Source: JACMLD01 sp039916305
GTDB taxonomy: Bacteria; Bacteroidota; Bacteroidia; Chitinophagales; Chitinophagaceae
Reading direction: 5' to 3'
DNA length: 64,000 nucleotides
NCBI GenBank assembly: GCA_039916305.1
Contig: JBDSLR010000038.1
Coordinates: forward strand, 96,152-160,151
The notes below the pieces were generated by a model. It had not been told where the DNA came from. It made no database searches and was given only the letters and a program-made list of their open reading frames with translations. The position numbers and the translations under genes are program-made. Below are positions 1-9,398 of this stretch, one piece after another. Each line of letters starts with the position of its first letter. Position 1 is the first letter of the stretch.

Positions 1-533
1 CGAAGGAGCTGGATAACTGCCCATACAGAATCGTTTATGATTGCCATGCGTTCAATACTACCGGCAAAAGAAGCGTTTACCGGCCGGAAGCCATCGTTTT
101 GTAAGCGCATAATTCCGTGCTGATCGGTTATCCCAAACATATCTTTTTCTTTCCCGGCATGAAACCGGTTCACCGTAAGCTGTGGGTTATCACCGAAAGC
201 ACTGATACCTTCATTGTATAAAAGGCGGGGACCGTCCGAATTTTGTGCAATGATGAATTTTTGAGGTTCGATTTCAAAAATATCATTCACCATATCGTTG
301 GTAAGCCCATTGGCTGTTGTAAAATTGGTAAAGCGATTGCCGTCGTATCGGCTTAGCCCCCCGCGTGTACATAACCAGATAAAGCCACGGCTGTCCTGAT
401 AAATATTCAACACGTCATTATTAACAAGGCCATCCTGAATAGAATAATTACCGATATTGATTTGTTGAGCCCCTGAAGAAAAAGAAATACAGGTTTGCAA
501 CAGTATACTCAGTATGAACCAGTTTCTTTTCAA
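1..533 (-). CDS. Propeller-type sensor protein, N-terminal part (cut by window edge)
   Basis: Reading leftward, the frame stays open from an in-frame stop upstream of position 533 to the window edge, about 177 residues. A signal peptide (KRNWFILSILLQTCISFSSGAQ) is followed by QDGLVNNDVLNIYQDSRG, FIWLCTRGGLSRYDG and ANGLTNDMVNDI. These are the repeated motifs of two-component regulator propeller (Reg_prop) blades. In this family the propeller is a periplasmic ligand sensor, usually followed by a Y_Y_Y domain, a membrane helix and a histidine kinase or LuxR/LytTR output. The output domain lies outside the window. No ATG exists in the open frame before the signal peptide, so I chose the TTG at 531-533. 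The family call is firm; the start codon is less so. Confidence 0.85.
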   Translation of the reverse strand, partial: MKRNWFILSILLQTCISFSSGAQQINIGNYSIQDGLVNNDVLNIYQDSRGFIWLCTRGGLSRYDGNRFTNFTTANGLTNDMVNDIFEIEPQKFIIAQNSDGPRLLYNEGISAFGDNPQLTVNRFHAGKEKDMFGITDQHGIMRLQNDGFRPVNASFAGSIERMAIINDSVWAVIQLL

Positions 534-1456
534 AAAATAATCAGTTGTGTTACAGAAAATTTAACAGCCGAAAATAAAACATTCAAGCAGTGCGAAGCCA
601 ATAGATTTTATAGGAAACTGAAAAACCGCCAATTCCGGCAAACATTGCAGGCCCGATACGGCAGATTTCCCGCGCAAGAACTCTTTTTATAAGACGTTAG
701 CTGCATGCGTTTATAAACAATTGGATGGATGGAGCCGAAAAAATACACCCTCCGTTAAAATGACTTCATTTGTTACTACCACACATATAAAAATAATGGA
801 ATTGTATTAATTAGGCCTTCAATTCCTGTCAACGCGCGATAATCATTTATTATTTTTGAAACTATGACGCCAATTGCAGCGGAAACCCGGCAATAATATG
901 GTGCAATCGGGCTATTTAATAACCCCGGATTTTCGGGCACACACTTTGAATTCTTAACTTCATTCTACTTATGCCTAACCTGAATTAAGTGTCAACATGC
1001 CAATAAACCCATGGAAATTTAAAAGGGTTAACCTGTGTTATTCACTAATTGAGAAATATTTTACCGACTGGCTCAAAAGGGATTGCGCAGGCAAATTACT
1101 TTGGCCAAAGTTTTACCCAATGAAGAAGAACAACTTTGCGTGTAATGATAACGCGCCCAAATGAAATATGATATCATTAGGAATCGCGAAAGAATGGCGA
1201 CTAGTGTTGCAAAATAGATAAGATGTTGTAGTGTTACCATTTATGTGCTATTGCCTTAGCGCGTCAAAAGTAATTTAATTGACAAAAAAATAAGTTGAAT
1301 TGTCGTTTTTTGCGCGTCGCACAGTCATCGTTTTCCCGGCGTATTACCGGTGATCTGGGTTCCAATGATTTTACAAATTCATGGACTAAACACCTAAAAA
1401 TGTTCGACAATATTTTGTTTAAGCAAAACACTAAAACAACGATAGAAATTTAAATA
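534..1456. other. Long intergenic region without a recognisable gene
   Basis: This 923-bp AT-rich stretch separates the leftward sensor from the rightward flavoprotein and so should hold both promoters. No frame gives a convincing protein. The longest suggestive open frame near the middle, at 1120-1164, would encode only 14 residues (MKKNNFACNDNAPK), and I do not call it a gene. No strong hairpin, tRNA-like cloverleaf or direct repeat was seen. Confidence 0.5.
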
Positions 1457-3181
1457 ATGAGGCAATTTCCAGTCTTAAAACGAATCGCCGTCGTGGGCGG
1501 CGGGCCATCTGCACTATTTCTGCTTAAATCTTTATTGGAAGATACCCATCAAAATTTTAGTGTTGACATTTTCGAAGCCGGCAACGAAACCGGCGTTGGC
1601 TTCCCGTACAGCAGGGAGGGTTCATCTTACGAGCATATCACCAATGTTTCTGGAAATGAAATACCAGCGCTGGTCACCAGCACGTCGGAATGGTTGAAGA
1701 CATTAGCTCCTGAGTACCTCCGGAAATATGGCATCGATGCCGGTGACTTCAGCGATTACAAGGTTTTTCCGCGCCTGCTATTTGGGGATTATTTGCATGC
1801 CCAGTTTGACTTGTTGTTGCAAAAAGCCGCCGGGAATAGTATCACTGTGCGTGTTCACCTTCACAGCCGGGTGATTGACATTGCTGACAACCGGATAGAA
1901 AAAAAAGTGACTATCAAAACGATCGACAAAATTCATGACAATTTTGATTATGCAGTTATTTGCAGCGGGCACCAATGGCCGGTAACACACGAAAGAACTC
2001 ATCCCGGATATTATGATTCCCCTTATCCACCCATAAAAATCAGCAACACTTTTAATGAATCTGTGGCGATTAAAGGGAGCTCGTTGACAGCTATTGATGC
2101 TGTTCGTACACTGGCTGCACAAAATGGTGTTTTTTCCAGGGATAATGCTGGTAAACTTGTATACATTGTTAATGAAGAGTCGAAAAATTTTTGCATCGTA
2201 ATGCACTCATTGCAGGGACTGCTACCTGGCATCCGTTTTCATCTGGAAGATTCACACCTGTCTGCTAATTCACTGTTGTCAGAAGATGCGATCATTTCCC
2301 ACCGTAGCAAAAACGACGGTTTTCTATCACTTGATTTTATATTTGACAAAGATTTCAAGGAGCCAATGCTTGAAAAAGATCCTGCCTTTTACAACCATAT
2401 CAAACATATGAGCATGGAAATGTTTGTAGACGAGATGATGCAGATACGGGAGAGAGCGGATCCATTCCAGTTATTGCGCGCGGAGTATGAAGAAGCAAGA
2501 TTATCCATTAAAAAAAAGGAGTCAGTTCACTGGAAGGAAATGTTGGCAGTGTTAAGTTTTGCCATGAATTATCCCGCGAAATATTTTTCAGCTGAAGATA
2601 TGATGAGGTTGCAAAAAGTGCTTATGCCACTCATATCTATCATCATTGCTTTCGTACCTCAGAATTCTTGCGAAGAATTATTTGCATTGCAGGATGCCGG
2701 GATATTACGCGTTGTAGCGGTCGAGCGGGAAAGCAATGTTACGTTGTACCATCCTGAAGGCGTAGTCTATCATCACAAAGATGAGTACGGAGTTGCCCAT
2801 GATACTGTATATAAAACGTTTATTGACTGTACCGGTCAGCCACATCTATGGCTAAAAGATTTTCCATTTAATACACTTGTGAAGGATGGAACCGTATCCC
2901 AGGCATTGATACGGTTTCGTTCTTATAGTAATGCAGTTACAACCAGGAAAGAATACCCTGAAAAAATTGTTCACGAAAATGATAGCATATGTCTCAAAGT
3001 TCCGGGCATCAGCATTACCGATTCTTTTAGTGTAGTGGGTGAAGACAAGAAACCTAATCCGAGGCTGTTTATTATGGCAGTCCCATTTATCGGAGGCTAC
3101 AATCCTGATTATTCCGGCCTTGATTTTTGTGCGGAGGCGTCGCATAAAATTGTCGCGGCCATTTTAGAAGTTAGTGCATGA
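1457..3181 (+). CDS. FAD/NAD(P)-binding protein (NAD_binding_9 type)
   Basis: The 574-residue protein begins with a dinucleotide-binding beta-alpha-beta motif (RIAVVGGGPSALFLLKSLL, residues 9-27). An acidic residue (DIFEAG) follows, then the VGFPYS motif near residue 48 that is typical of the PF13454 FAD/NAD(P)-binding family. A second nucleotide-binding element (FDYAVICSGH) lies near residue 165. The C-terminal part carries TFIDCTGQPHLWL and LFIMAVPFIGGYNPDYSGL, which resemble the second FAD-contact region. There is no signal peptide, so it is probably cytoplasmic. The substrate is unknown; family members are uncharacterised flavoproteins related to monooxygenases. It stands alone between long gaps. 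Start: ATG just after an A-rich stretch. Confidence 0.85.
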   Translation: MRQFPVLKRIAVVGGGPSALFLLKSLLEDTHQNFSVDIFEAGNETGVGFPYSREGSSYEHITNVSGNEIPALVTSTSEWLKTLAPEYLRKYGIDAGDFSDYKVFPRLLFGDYLHAQFDLLLQKAAGNSITVRVHLHSRVIDIADNRIEKKVTIKTIDKIHDNFDYAVICSGHQWPVTHERTHPGYYDSPYPPIKISNTFNESVAIKGSSLTAIDAVRTLAAQNGVFSRDNAGKLVYIVNEESKNFCIVMHSLQGLLPGIRFHLEDSHLSANSLLSEDAIISHRSKNDGFLSLDFIFDKDFKEPMLEKDPAFYNHIKHMSMEMFVDEMMQIRERADPFQLLRAEYEEARLSIKKKESVHWKEMLAVLSFAMNYPAKYFSAEDMMRLQKVLMPLISIIIAFVPQNSCEELFALQDAGILRVVAVERESNVTLYHPEGVVYHHKDEYGVAHDTVYKTFIDCTGQPHLWLKDFPFNTLVKDGTVSQALIRFRSYSNAVTTRKEYPEKIVHENDSICLKVPGISITDSFSVVGEDKKPNPRLFIMAVPFIGGYNPDYSGLDFCAEASHKIVAAILEVSA

Positions 3182-3417
3182 TGTCGTCTATGATATTAAG
3201 ATATTGCACATCCTCTGCGTAAACTGGCTGCTAAATAAATCGCAGCAAATATACCAGTTGATAAAGCCTGTTTCTCCATCTAAATGTGCAATTTAAAAAT
3301 TTAAACCACTGATAATATTTCAATCAGTGACAAATTGAGGGCGAAACTGATGTGAGCATTTAGCATTTGGGCGCAATACAGGAGGTGTAATACAGTGCGC
3401 TGGGAGCTGCAGATAGC

Positions 3418-3439
3418 CATGCCACACAATCGTGGCATG
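3418..3439. terminator. Inverted repeat, possible terminator
   Basis: CATGCCAC (3418-3425) and GTGGCATG (3432-3439) form a perfect 8-bp stem with a 6-nt loop, followed by a T-rich but interrupted tract (TTATTATCTT). It lies 237 bp after the flavoprotein stop and 41 bp before the lipoprotein hydrolase start. It could be the terminator of the upstream gene or an operator for the downstream one. Confidence 0.45.
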
Positions 3440-3480
3440 TTATTATCTTCTATTAAAATGAGTACAACTAAATTTTTATC

Positions 3481-4638
3481 ATGACAATTGCAAATTTTAC
3501 CTCAACAAAAGCTTATAGCACCTTTTTTTCAATTGTAGCACTGGTGTTAACAATATCGTGCAACAATAGTGGTTCAGGAGTAGCCGGGGTTGATTCGACT
3601 GACGGGTCGAAAAATGCTGCCAATATGGATTCTTCCGGGGCAAAATCTGTTAAACCCAATGGGCCAAAGCCCGATTGGGCGCCCGGGATTCATCCAGAAA
3701 TGCAAGCCGTGATAGAGAATTTGGTGAGCTACAATGCCCCGGCTATTGAATCCTTGTCAGCAGCAGATGCCAGGAAAAATCCTACGCCTGCAACAGCTGT
3801 AATGGACTTGATAAAAGAAAATAATATTGCCGTGTCGTTACCAGAGGTTGATACAGTTGGGAAAAATATTCCTGTATCCGGTGGTACAGTTCACGTAAGA
3901 ATTTACACACCCAGGGCAACGATGACATCATATCCAATCATTTTATATATACATGGTGGGGGTTGGGTTATTGCAGACATTAATACTTATGATGCATCTG
4001 CTGCCTCAATGGCTGAACAGACAAAATCGGTGGTTGTATCTGTAAATTACCGTCAGGGTCCGGAATTCAAATTTCCTACAGCGCACAATGATTGTTTTGC
4101 TGCATATGAATGGATGCTGAAAAACGCAGCCGCATTAAAAGGTGATACAAGTAAAGTGGGCTTATTGGGTGAAAGTGCCGGCGGTAATCTTGCGGCTAAT
4201 GTTGCTATCATGGCCAGAGACAAACACATTAAAACACCATTAGCTGAAGTGCTGGTATATCCAATTGCCCAAAGCGATATGGAAGCGCCGGCGTATATTC
4301 AAAACGCGATGGCAAAGCCGTTAAATAAAGCCATGATGGCCTGGTTTTATAAGAATTACCTGCCTTCACAATCAGCGGTCAAAGATCCCAGGATTGATTT
4401 GACAAAAGCAGACTTAAAAGGACTTCCTCCGACCACTATCATTACTGCACAATATGATCCGTTGCAATCAGATGGTCAGATGCTACGTGATAAAATGAAA
4501 GCCGAAGGGATTGACGTGACTTATAAAGATTATGATGGTGTTACCCACGAATTTTTTGGAATGGCGGCTATTGTGCCAGAAGCAAAACAGGCACAGGCAT
4601 TTGCAGCCGGCCAGCTTAATAAAGCCTTTGGCAAATAA
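3481..4638 (+). CDS. Lipoprotein alpha/beta hydrolase (HSL-family esterase)
   Basis: The 385-residue protein has a hydrophobic N-terminal segment ending in LVLTISCNNSG, consistent with a lipoprotein signal (Cys near 27), then a Ser/Lys/Gly/Pro-rich linker to about residue 70. The catalytic domain carries the oxyanion motif HGGGW (H158) and the nucleophile elbow GESAGG (S232). A probable Asp follows in AQYDPL (D326), and a His in VTHEFFG (H356). This is the full set of hormone-sensitive-lipase (family IV, alpha/beta hydrolase 3) residues. It should hydrolyse short-chain or acylated esters at the cell envelope; the substrate is unknown. The gene is monocistronic, with a palindrome at 3418-3439 just upstream. 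The next gene is convergent. Confidence 0.9.
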   Translation: MTIANFTSTKAYSTFFSIVALVLTISCNNSGSGVAGVDSTDGSKNAANMDSSGAKSVKPNGPKPDWAPGIHPEMQAVIENLVSYNAPAIESLSAADARKNPTPATAVMDLIKENNIAVSLPEVDTVGKNIPVSGGTVHVRIYTPRATMTSYPIILYIHGGGWVIADINTYDASAASMAEQTKSVVVSVNYRQGPEFKFPTAHNDCFAAYEWMLKNAAALKGDTSKVGLLGESAGGNLAANVAIMARDKHIKTPLAEVLVYPIAQSDMEAPAYIQNAMAKPLNKAMMAWFYKNYLPSQSAVKDPRIDLTKADLKGLPPTTIITAQYDPLQSDGQMLRDKMKAEGIDVTYKDYDGVTHEFFGMAAIVPEAKQAQAFAAGQLNKAFGK

Positions 4639-4717
4639 CAGATAAATATAAACTGTCTGGATTCAAAAAGCCTCAAATCGAGTAAATTACAGCGGATTTC
4701 CTGTTATTTAATCTATT

Positions 4718-5098
4718 CTATATCATATAAAATTCCCACTGTATCCTGTCCGGATCTTTAAAAGCAACATATTGTTTTTGCAGGGTTTCATCTAATTTTA
4801 CACCCGTATTTTCAACACCTGCAGCCTGCAACCCATCCGTTACGCGGTACAACTCTTCCTGCGTCTCGCATGCCATGGCAATATGATCCGTACCGATGGT
4901 GAAAGGGTTAAACTTCGCATCTTCTCCTGCTGGTTTAAAAACAATAAATACTCCACCAATGGCGAAAGCAAATATCCCAGGCGCTTCCAGGGCAATGGGG
5001 AAGCCAAGGACTTCACTATAAAATTTTTTTGAAGCCTCAAGGTTGGACGACCTCAAGTTAATGTGGTGGATGCCGGGTGTTTTTGGTTGGATGGCCAT
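4718..5098 (-). CDS. VOC family protein (glyoxalase/dioxygenase fold)
   Basis: This 126-residue single-module protein has the vicinal-oxygen-chelate fold pattern: GIHHINLRSSNLEASKKFY at the start, GTDHIAM in the middle and IQWEFYMI at the end. The His near residue 12, the His of GTDHIAM and the Glu of QWEF are placed like the metal ligands of glyoxalase I and extradiol dioxygenases. The exact reaction cannot be told from sequence. It is cytoplasmic (no signal) and convergent with the upstream hydrolase. The start ATG at 5096-5098 places the first beta-strand in the usual position. Confidence 0.85.
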   Translation of the reverse strand: MAIQPKTPGIHHINLRSSNLEASKKFYSEVLGFPIALEAPGIFAFAIGGVFIVFKPAGEDAKFNPFTIGTDHIAMACETQEELYRVTDGLQAAGVENTGVKLDETLQKQYVAFKDPDRIQWEFYMI

Positions 5099-5750
5099 GA
5101 ATATATTGTTTTAGTAACCAGAAAGATAAATCATTTCTATGGGTTAAATATTTTTTCCTGAAGTCTATCTTTTATTTTTTGAAATTATTTTAGTCCACAT
5201 CAGGCCAAATTTGGGTATGCGTATACCTTTTTCGTAACGATTAACAACGGACAACATTCAATGCTGTGTCATCTGTGGATCATTCGGAAACAACATCAGT
5301 GTGTAAGAGCCGACGAGTTTCCAGTGCATGATTTATTTTGCTGATATTATTTAAATAAAACAATAGCTCGTACTTAATTCAGCATTTATTTCAGCATTCA
5401 GGTTTTTGCTTCGATACATTTCTACTATCATCTGCGTTATAATAATTGCATCTGAGACACCATAAGCAGTGTCATGTGGGTGCTGGTGGAATAGTAAGGT
5501 TTTATTGGGTAAAAAATAGGCTGAAAGACTAGTGAATTGTTTCCTGGATTTTTAGGGTACGTTTTCAAGCCACTCAGGACCTTCGGAAAATGAACCCCTG
5601 CAATTGTCGCGGAGGTTTTTGTTTTAAGAAAAAAATTGAAAATTCCGGTGTTGTTTTAACTGCCCTAGGCAGTGCTTATTTATTAAGCGGAGCATGGACA
5701 AAGGCTATGCTAACCAACAGTTATCTATTGAAAACTTGACAAGCTGCTGG
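5099..5750. other. Intergenic region with two adjoining palindromes
   Basis: This 652-bp stretch has no convincing gene. Near 5205-5227 a perfect CCAAATTTGG palindrome (5205-5214) abuts GGTAT-GCGT-ATACC (5214-5227). The pair sits about 107-129 bp upstream of the VOC gene start and could be an operator, but nothing in the sequence identifies a cognate regulator. A leftward open stretch around 5352-5550 has no usable start codon. Confidence 0.4.
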
Positions 5751-6365
5751 TCAGGTTCCGGATTTCTGAATGCACCAGGTAGTCATACAACGGCTATTTT
5801 GCACATTGGTAGTTTTGATCGGTTCGTACAACATTCCAAATTCATTTGTATAATCCAGCAGCATTTGTTGATTAACTAAAAAAAACTCGCTGCCATCCGG
5901 AAGTAGATAACGACCGTTGCTGAGTGGTTTTACCAGTTCTTCCAGCCCGATATCTGATGCTAACCGCGCAAAAAAATAGCCACCGGGCTGTAGTACCCTG
6001 AATATAGATCGCAGCATGAGATCAAAATGCGGCCCGTTCATGGCAAAGTGTAAAACGGCGTTACAAATAACCAGGTTAAATGTATTATCACTGAATGGCA
6101 TGTTTTCCGCACGGCAGACAACAAAATTCTCCGGGGGAATACCTGGAGCAAGGTATGCGCATAATTCTTTTACCAGTTCAATAGCCTGGGGATTGGAATC
6201 AACGCCAGATACCTCATATCCATTACGCAAAAAGTAGGATAGATTACGTCCACTACCACAACCAACGTCCAGCACTTTTTTAGTTCTATCATAACGCCCT
6301 TTTAATAATTGATCGAACAGGTAGATATCAATATTGCCAAAAGTTTCGAGTAATGTGTTTTGCAT
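5751..6365 (-). CDS. Class I SAM-dependent methyltransferase
   Basis: This 204-residue protein has methyltransferase motif I (VLDVGCGSGRN, residues 31-41) and an acidic residue ending motif II (VSGVDSN). Further motifs are RAENMPFSDNTFNLVICNAVLHFA and the post-IV element VLQPGGYFFARLA. This is the Methyltransf_11/25 pattern that binds S-adenosylmethionine. The acceptor is not predictable; small-molecule or quinone-type methylation is common in the family. No membrane segment or signal is present. It is slightly short, but all core motifs are there. It sits alone, 206 bp downstream (in its own direction) of the oxidoreductase gene on the same strand. Confidence 0.88.
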   Translation of the reverse strand: MQNTLLETFGNIDIYLFDQLLKGRYDRTKKVLDVGCGSGRNLSYFLRNGYEVSGVDSNPQAIELVKELCAYLAPGIPPENFVVCRAENMPFSDNTFNLVICNAVLHFAMNGPHFDLMLRSIFRVLQPGGYFFARLASDIGLEELVKPLSNGRYLLPDGSEFFLVNQQMLLDYTNEFGMLYEPIKTTNVQNSRCMTTWCIQKSGT

Positions 6366-6571
6366 CAGCTGCGTTTAACAAAAGCAAATTAAGTATAAAA
6401 TCAGGACTATGAAGAAACCTTTAACAATGTTGAACGCCGCTGATGTGTACAAATGATCTGATGATTACTAGCTGTATGCACCTTTTAATAAGTTGCTGGC
6501 GTAGCTAAAATGTCTTTCTGCATAGCGGCCGGCTGCCGGTTTGAGTACCGTATTAACTAATGAAAGCATCT

Positions 6572-7963
6572 TTACTTATAGAGTTTGATTTCTTCTATTG
6601 TTCTGTTTAACCTGCTTCTTTCTGCGGCAAATGCCATTAAATGACTTTCAATAGACAATTCAATAGATGAACTTAACAGCGTACTGTCCTGCTGCGCAAC
6701 CGCCTGCACCCAGTCCCTTACAAGATTGTGATCGCCGCCACCATGAGGGTCTGTTTTCATTTTCCAGGAGGTTTGCTTTCTCGTTTTAAAGTCGGTCATT
6801 ACAAATGTTTCCATGTCACCTACAATATCACCCTTAGAGCCCATTATCCTGGTTCTGCGCCCTTCATATGATACATGTGCTTCCATGGAGAATGCCGCTG
6901 TTACGCCATTTTCAAAGAGAATGTTTACGGTAAGATGATCGGGCTGGTCGTTATCCATTTTATATACACAGCGGCCATAATCGGTCGTTTTTAATTTTTG
7001 CAGTATAAGTTCATCCCAGTTGGATTTGTTATCCGGCAAATCAAACACATATAAGCGCTTTTTATCACGCAGGTAAATTTGCATGGCGGAATAGGGACAT
7101 TCATGCTCCACCAGGCAGCCATCAGTACATCTTTCTGTACTTCCTTCCGGCGCATTCCTGGTGGTAAACCAGCTGAGGTTACCAAAGCAGTGAACATCGT
7201 GCGCCGGGCTGTTTACAAGCCAGCGGATAATATCTGTATCATGGGATGATTTTGCCAATACTATAGGTGTAGCTGTTTTACTATTTTTCCATTTGCCTCT
7301 TACGTAAGAGTGGCTCATATGTATTTGTTCGATGGGCTCCAGGTGCTGTACGCTGATGATATTCCCAATAAGACCTGCATCTATGATTTCCTTCAGTTCG
7401 CGGAAATGAGACGAGTAACGCAGTACATGACAAACGCCCACAATGCGATTGGTAGCAATGGCCTTTTGCAGCACCTGCCGGCATTCTTCTTCTGTGCCCG
7501 CGATGGGTTTTTCCAGCAATACATCGTAGCCTGCATCCAGTGCGGCCAGGCAAGGCTTAATATGGACGTTATCCGGTGTGGCAATAATTATAGCATCAGC
7601 CATTTTGGGCCGGTCAAAAATGGCTGACCAATTGCTGAAGCAATATTCGTCGGCAATCCGGTGTCTTTCTTTCATCCTGTTTCTTCTTTGCATATCGGGT
7701 TCTGCTACGGCTACAATCTTTAGATCGCCAGGTTTTTTTATCGCATAATCTGCGTATATAGTCCCCCTGTGCCCGGCGCCAATTAAAATGGCGGTAACTG
7801 GTTGCGCTAGTTTTTTATGACGTGGGTTTTCAAAAACATCAGCATGCAACCCAAACAACGAGGCCATTTCTTTCCATCGCAGCAGGGCATTTTCTTTTGC
7901 CGTCGCCAACAATCCTTCAGTTCGTAAAAATTTCCTTGAAGCTATAAATTGGCGTAGTGACAT
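6572..7963 (-). CDS. Gfo/Idh/MocA family oxidoreductase with Cys-containing insert
   Basis: The 463-residue protein has an N-terminal extension of about 55 residues, then the Rossmann motif IGAGHRG (G62, G64, G67). The conserved EKPIAG follows with K152, the usual catalytic/NAD-contact lysine, then a C-terminal alpha/beta substrate domain. It should be an NAD(P)-dependent sugar or cyclitol dehydrogenase. An insert near residues 279-289 holds three cysteines and a histidine (C279, C283, H288, C289, ending in CPYSA), which look like a metal site. There is no signal peptide, so it is cytoplasmic. It is not next to any sugar gene cluster; the 496-bp region upstream is empty. The substrate is unknown. 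Confidence 0.88.
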   Translation of the reverse strand: MSLRQFIASRKFLRTEGLLATAKENALLRWKEMASLFGLHADVFENPRHKKLAQPVTAILIGAGHRGTIYADYAIKKPGDLKIVAVAEPDMQRRNRMKERHRIADEYCFSNWSAIFDRPKMADAIIIATPDNVHIKPCLAALDAGYDVLLEKPIAGTEEECRQVLQKAIATNRIVGVCHVLRYSSHFRELKEIIDAGLIGNIISVQHLEPIEQIHMSHSYVRGKWKNSKTATPIVLAKSSHDTDIIRWLVNSPAHDVHCFGNLSWFTTRNAPEGSTERCTDGCLVEHECPYSAMQIYLRDKKRLYVFDLPDNKSNWDELILQKLKTTDYGRCVYKMDNDQPDHLTVNILFENGVTAAFSMEAHVSYEGRRTRIMGSKGDIVGDMETFVMTDFKTRKQTSWKMKTDPHGGGDHNLVRDWVQAVAQQDSTLLSSSIELSIESHLMAFAAERSRLNRTIEEIKLYK

Positions 7964-8459
7964 AATATATAATGGTTTTTAATACCGATCCGGATACAGG
8001 AATGTATTATCGGGAACAAGATACGAATGGATACGATACAGGAATAGCCCGGTGTAAGATAGATAGATAGCCAGTAGCGCGGGTACAGCATACAGGCCGT
8101 TTAAAGCTGCTACATAAATACAGGGTATATTATTGACGTGTATAATGCAAGTGACATACCAATCCGGCAATCATTTTACAGTATACTGTTAAATATTGCC
8201 GGGCCTTTTGCCGGTGGAGTGGATGCTGATATGTTGTTTGTTAATACGCCTTTCAGAAAAGAACTGGGTTTTAAATTCGTTTATTTTGTGTGTATTGGCT
8301 AAAGACAGGCGTTTTTAATTTTTCGGGAAAGCAGCAGTATTTTATCGCAGCGGTTCATATCAAATTGTATCAATGCGGCTGTTATCTGCTTCAACAGGAT
8401 CAATGTTGAACAGTATGCAATATATACGCGGCGATTTTTGTTTGAATGGATAGTTAGTC
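7964..8459. other. Intergenic region, nothing recognised
   Basis: This 496-bp stretch lies upstream of the oxidoreductase and downstream of the universal stress protein, both leftward. A 63-codon hydrophobic open frame at 7979-8170 on the minus strand has no family features and is not called. No hairpin followed by a T-run was found. Confidence 0.4.
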
Positions 8460-9296
8460 TCACGTGTTCAGCACCAGTATTGGAATGGTACAGGCATGAA
8501 CAATTTTTTGCGGATAATAGGCAGTATTAAAATCAGGGTTTTGCCTGTTTGAGGAAGCATTGACTACCACCAGGTCAAAAGCCTGCTCTTTATTATTTGT
8601 ACATGCAAGCACTTTTTCTGAAAAATCACTACCGTGCGAATAGTATTCCATGGAATAATTAATGTCCTGCTGTTCCAGTTTACTTTGTAATGTAAAACCA
8701 GGCTGATCATTGCCATCTGGGTCATCATTATTATCGGGCGATAAGACAGGCAGCAACAGGCCAAAGAATTGCCGTTCAAGGTGCGCCAGCAAAGTCATTG
8801 CATGAAATTGCTGTACAGTAGCTGATAATTTATAGATGGGCAGCAGCATACGCTCAATCTTGTATTCCACAATGTTTTCTGGGACAATAAACAAAGGAAT
8901 TTTAGTCTTTTCCGCCATCTGTGATGTATGGGTGCCGGCATATGCCGCCATCATACCATTGCTTCCATTCTTGCCCATAACAATCATATCTGTATTAAGA
9001 TTAACAGCATTCTTCAAAATATTATGGGTTACCGACCCGTATTCGGTAGTATAAAAGCATTTGACCTGGTACTCATTCAGTACAGACATGGCAAGAATAC
9101 CTAGTTGTTGAATAGTTTCCCGGAACCTCAATGGTTTCAGTCTGTAGCCTGTCCCGAACAGGTCGTAATCGTTGTCAATAACATGCAGGAGATGGATGGA
9201 TGCCTTAAACTTTGCGGCGAAGGTTGCCGCAAATTGGAGTGCATTCGTGCTGCTGCCGCTAAAATCCACGGGTACCAATATTTTCCGGATAGTCAT
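8460..9296 (-). CDS. Universal stress protein, tandem UspA domains
   Basis: This 278-residue protein has two UspA folds. The first (about 1-145) opens with ILVPVDFSGSSTNALQFAATFA and includes LLHVID, IVMGKNGSNG and KIPLFIVP. The GKNG-type loop resembles the ATP-binding motif of the family. The second (about 150-278) is more diverged and ends VHACTIPILVLNT. Such tandem Usp proteins are cytoplasmic stress factors in Bacteroidota. It is the third gene of a leftward unit (usp, TPR, usp), 102 bp after the TPR gene, and the gap has no copy of the 11-bp repeat array seen upstream of the first usp. Co-transcription is therefore likely. Confidence 0.9.
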   Translation of the reverse strand: MTIRKILVPVDFSGSSTNALQFAATFAAKFKASIHLLHVIDNDYDLFGTGYRLKPLRFRETIQQLGILAMSVLNEYQVKCFYTTEYGSVTHNILKNAVNLNTDMIVMGKNGSNGMMAAYAGTHTSQMAEKTKIPLFIVPENIVEYKIERMLLPIYKLSATVQQFHAMTLLAHLERQFFGLLLPVLSPDNNDDPDGNDQPGFTLQSKLEQQDINYSMEYYSHGSDFSEKVLACTNNKEQAFDLVVVNASSNRQNPDFNTAYYPQKIVHACTIPILVLNT

Positions 9297-9398
9297 GAAT
9301 TTTTTTTGACCCTGCTTTTGTGGAATAGTAAAGCAGGATGCAGACTTTACAATTAGGATTAACGAATTGATGCGGACGAAAGTTTGCTGAACTTACCC

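Noticed and set aside
1120..1164. 14-residue frame MKKNNFACNDNAPK, which could be read as a peptide precursor
   Set aside because: Too short, no partner biosynthesis genes nearby, and no clear promoter or ribosome site.
5352..5556. Minus-strand open stretch containing HPHDTAYGVSD and ITQMIVEMYR, resembling a protein C terminus
   Set aside because: It has only about 66 open codons, the first ATG comes late, there is no family motif, and no upstream in-frame continuation. Chance reading in an intergenic gap.
7979..8170. Hydrophobic 63-codon minus-strand frame upstream of the Gfo/Idh/MocA gene
   Set aside because: No signal or family pattern, and its composition follows the non-coding surroundings.
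9350..9363. AATTAGGATTAA before the downstream usp gene, resembling the ATTAG repeats
   Set aside because: Spacing is 6 bp, not 11, and only one hexamer partly matches, so I do not count it as a regulator site.
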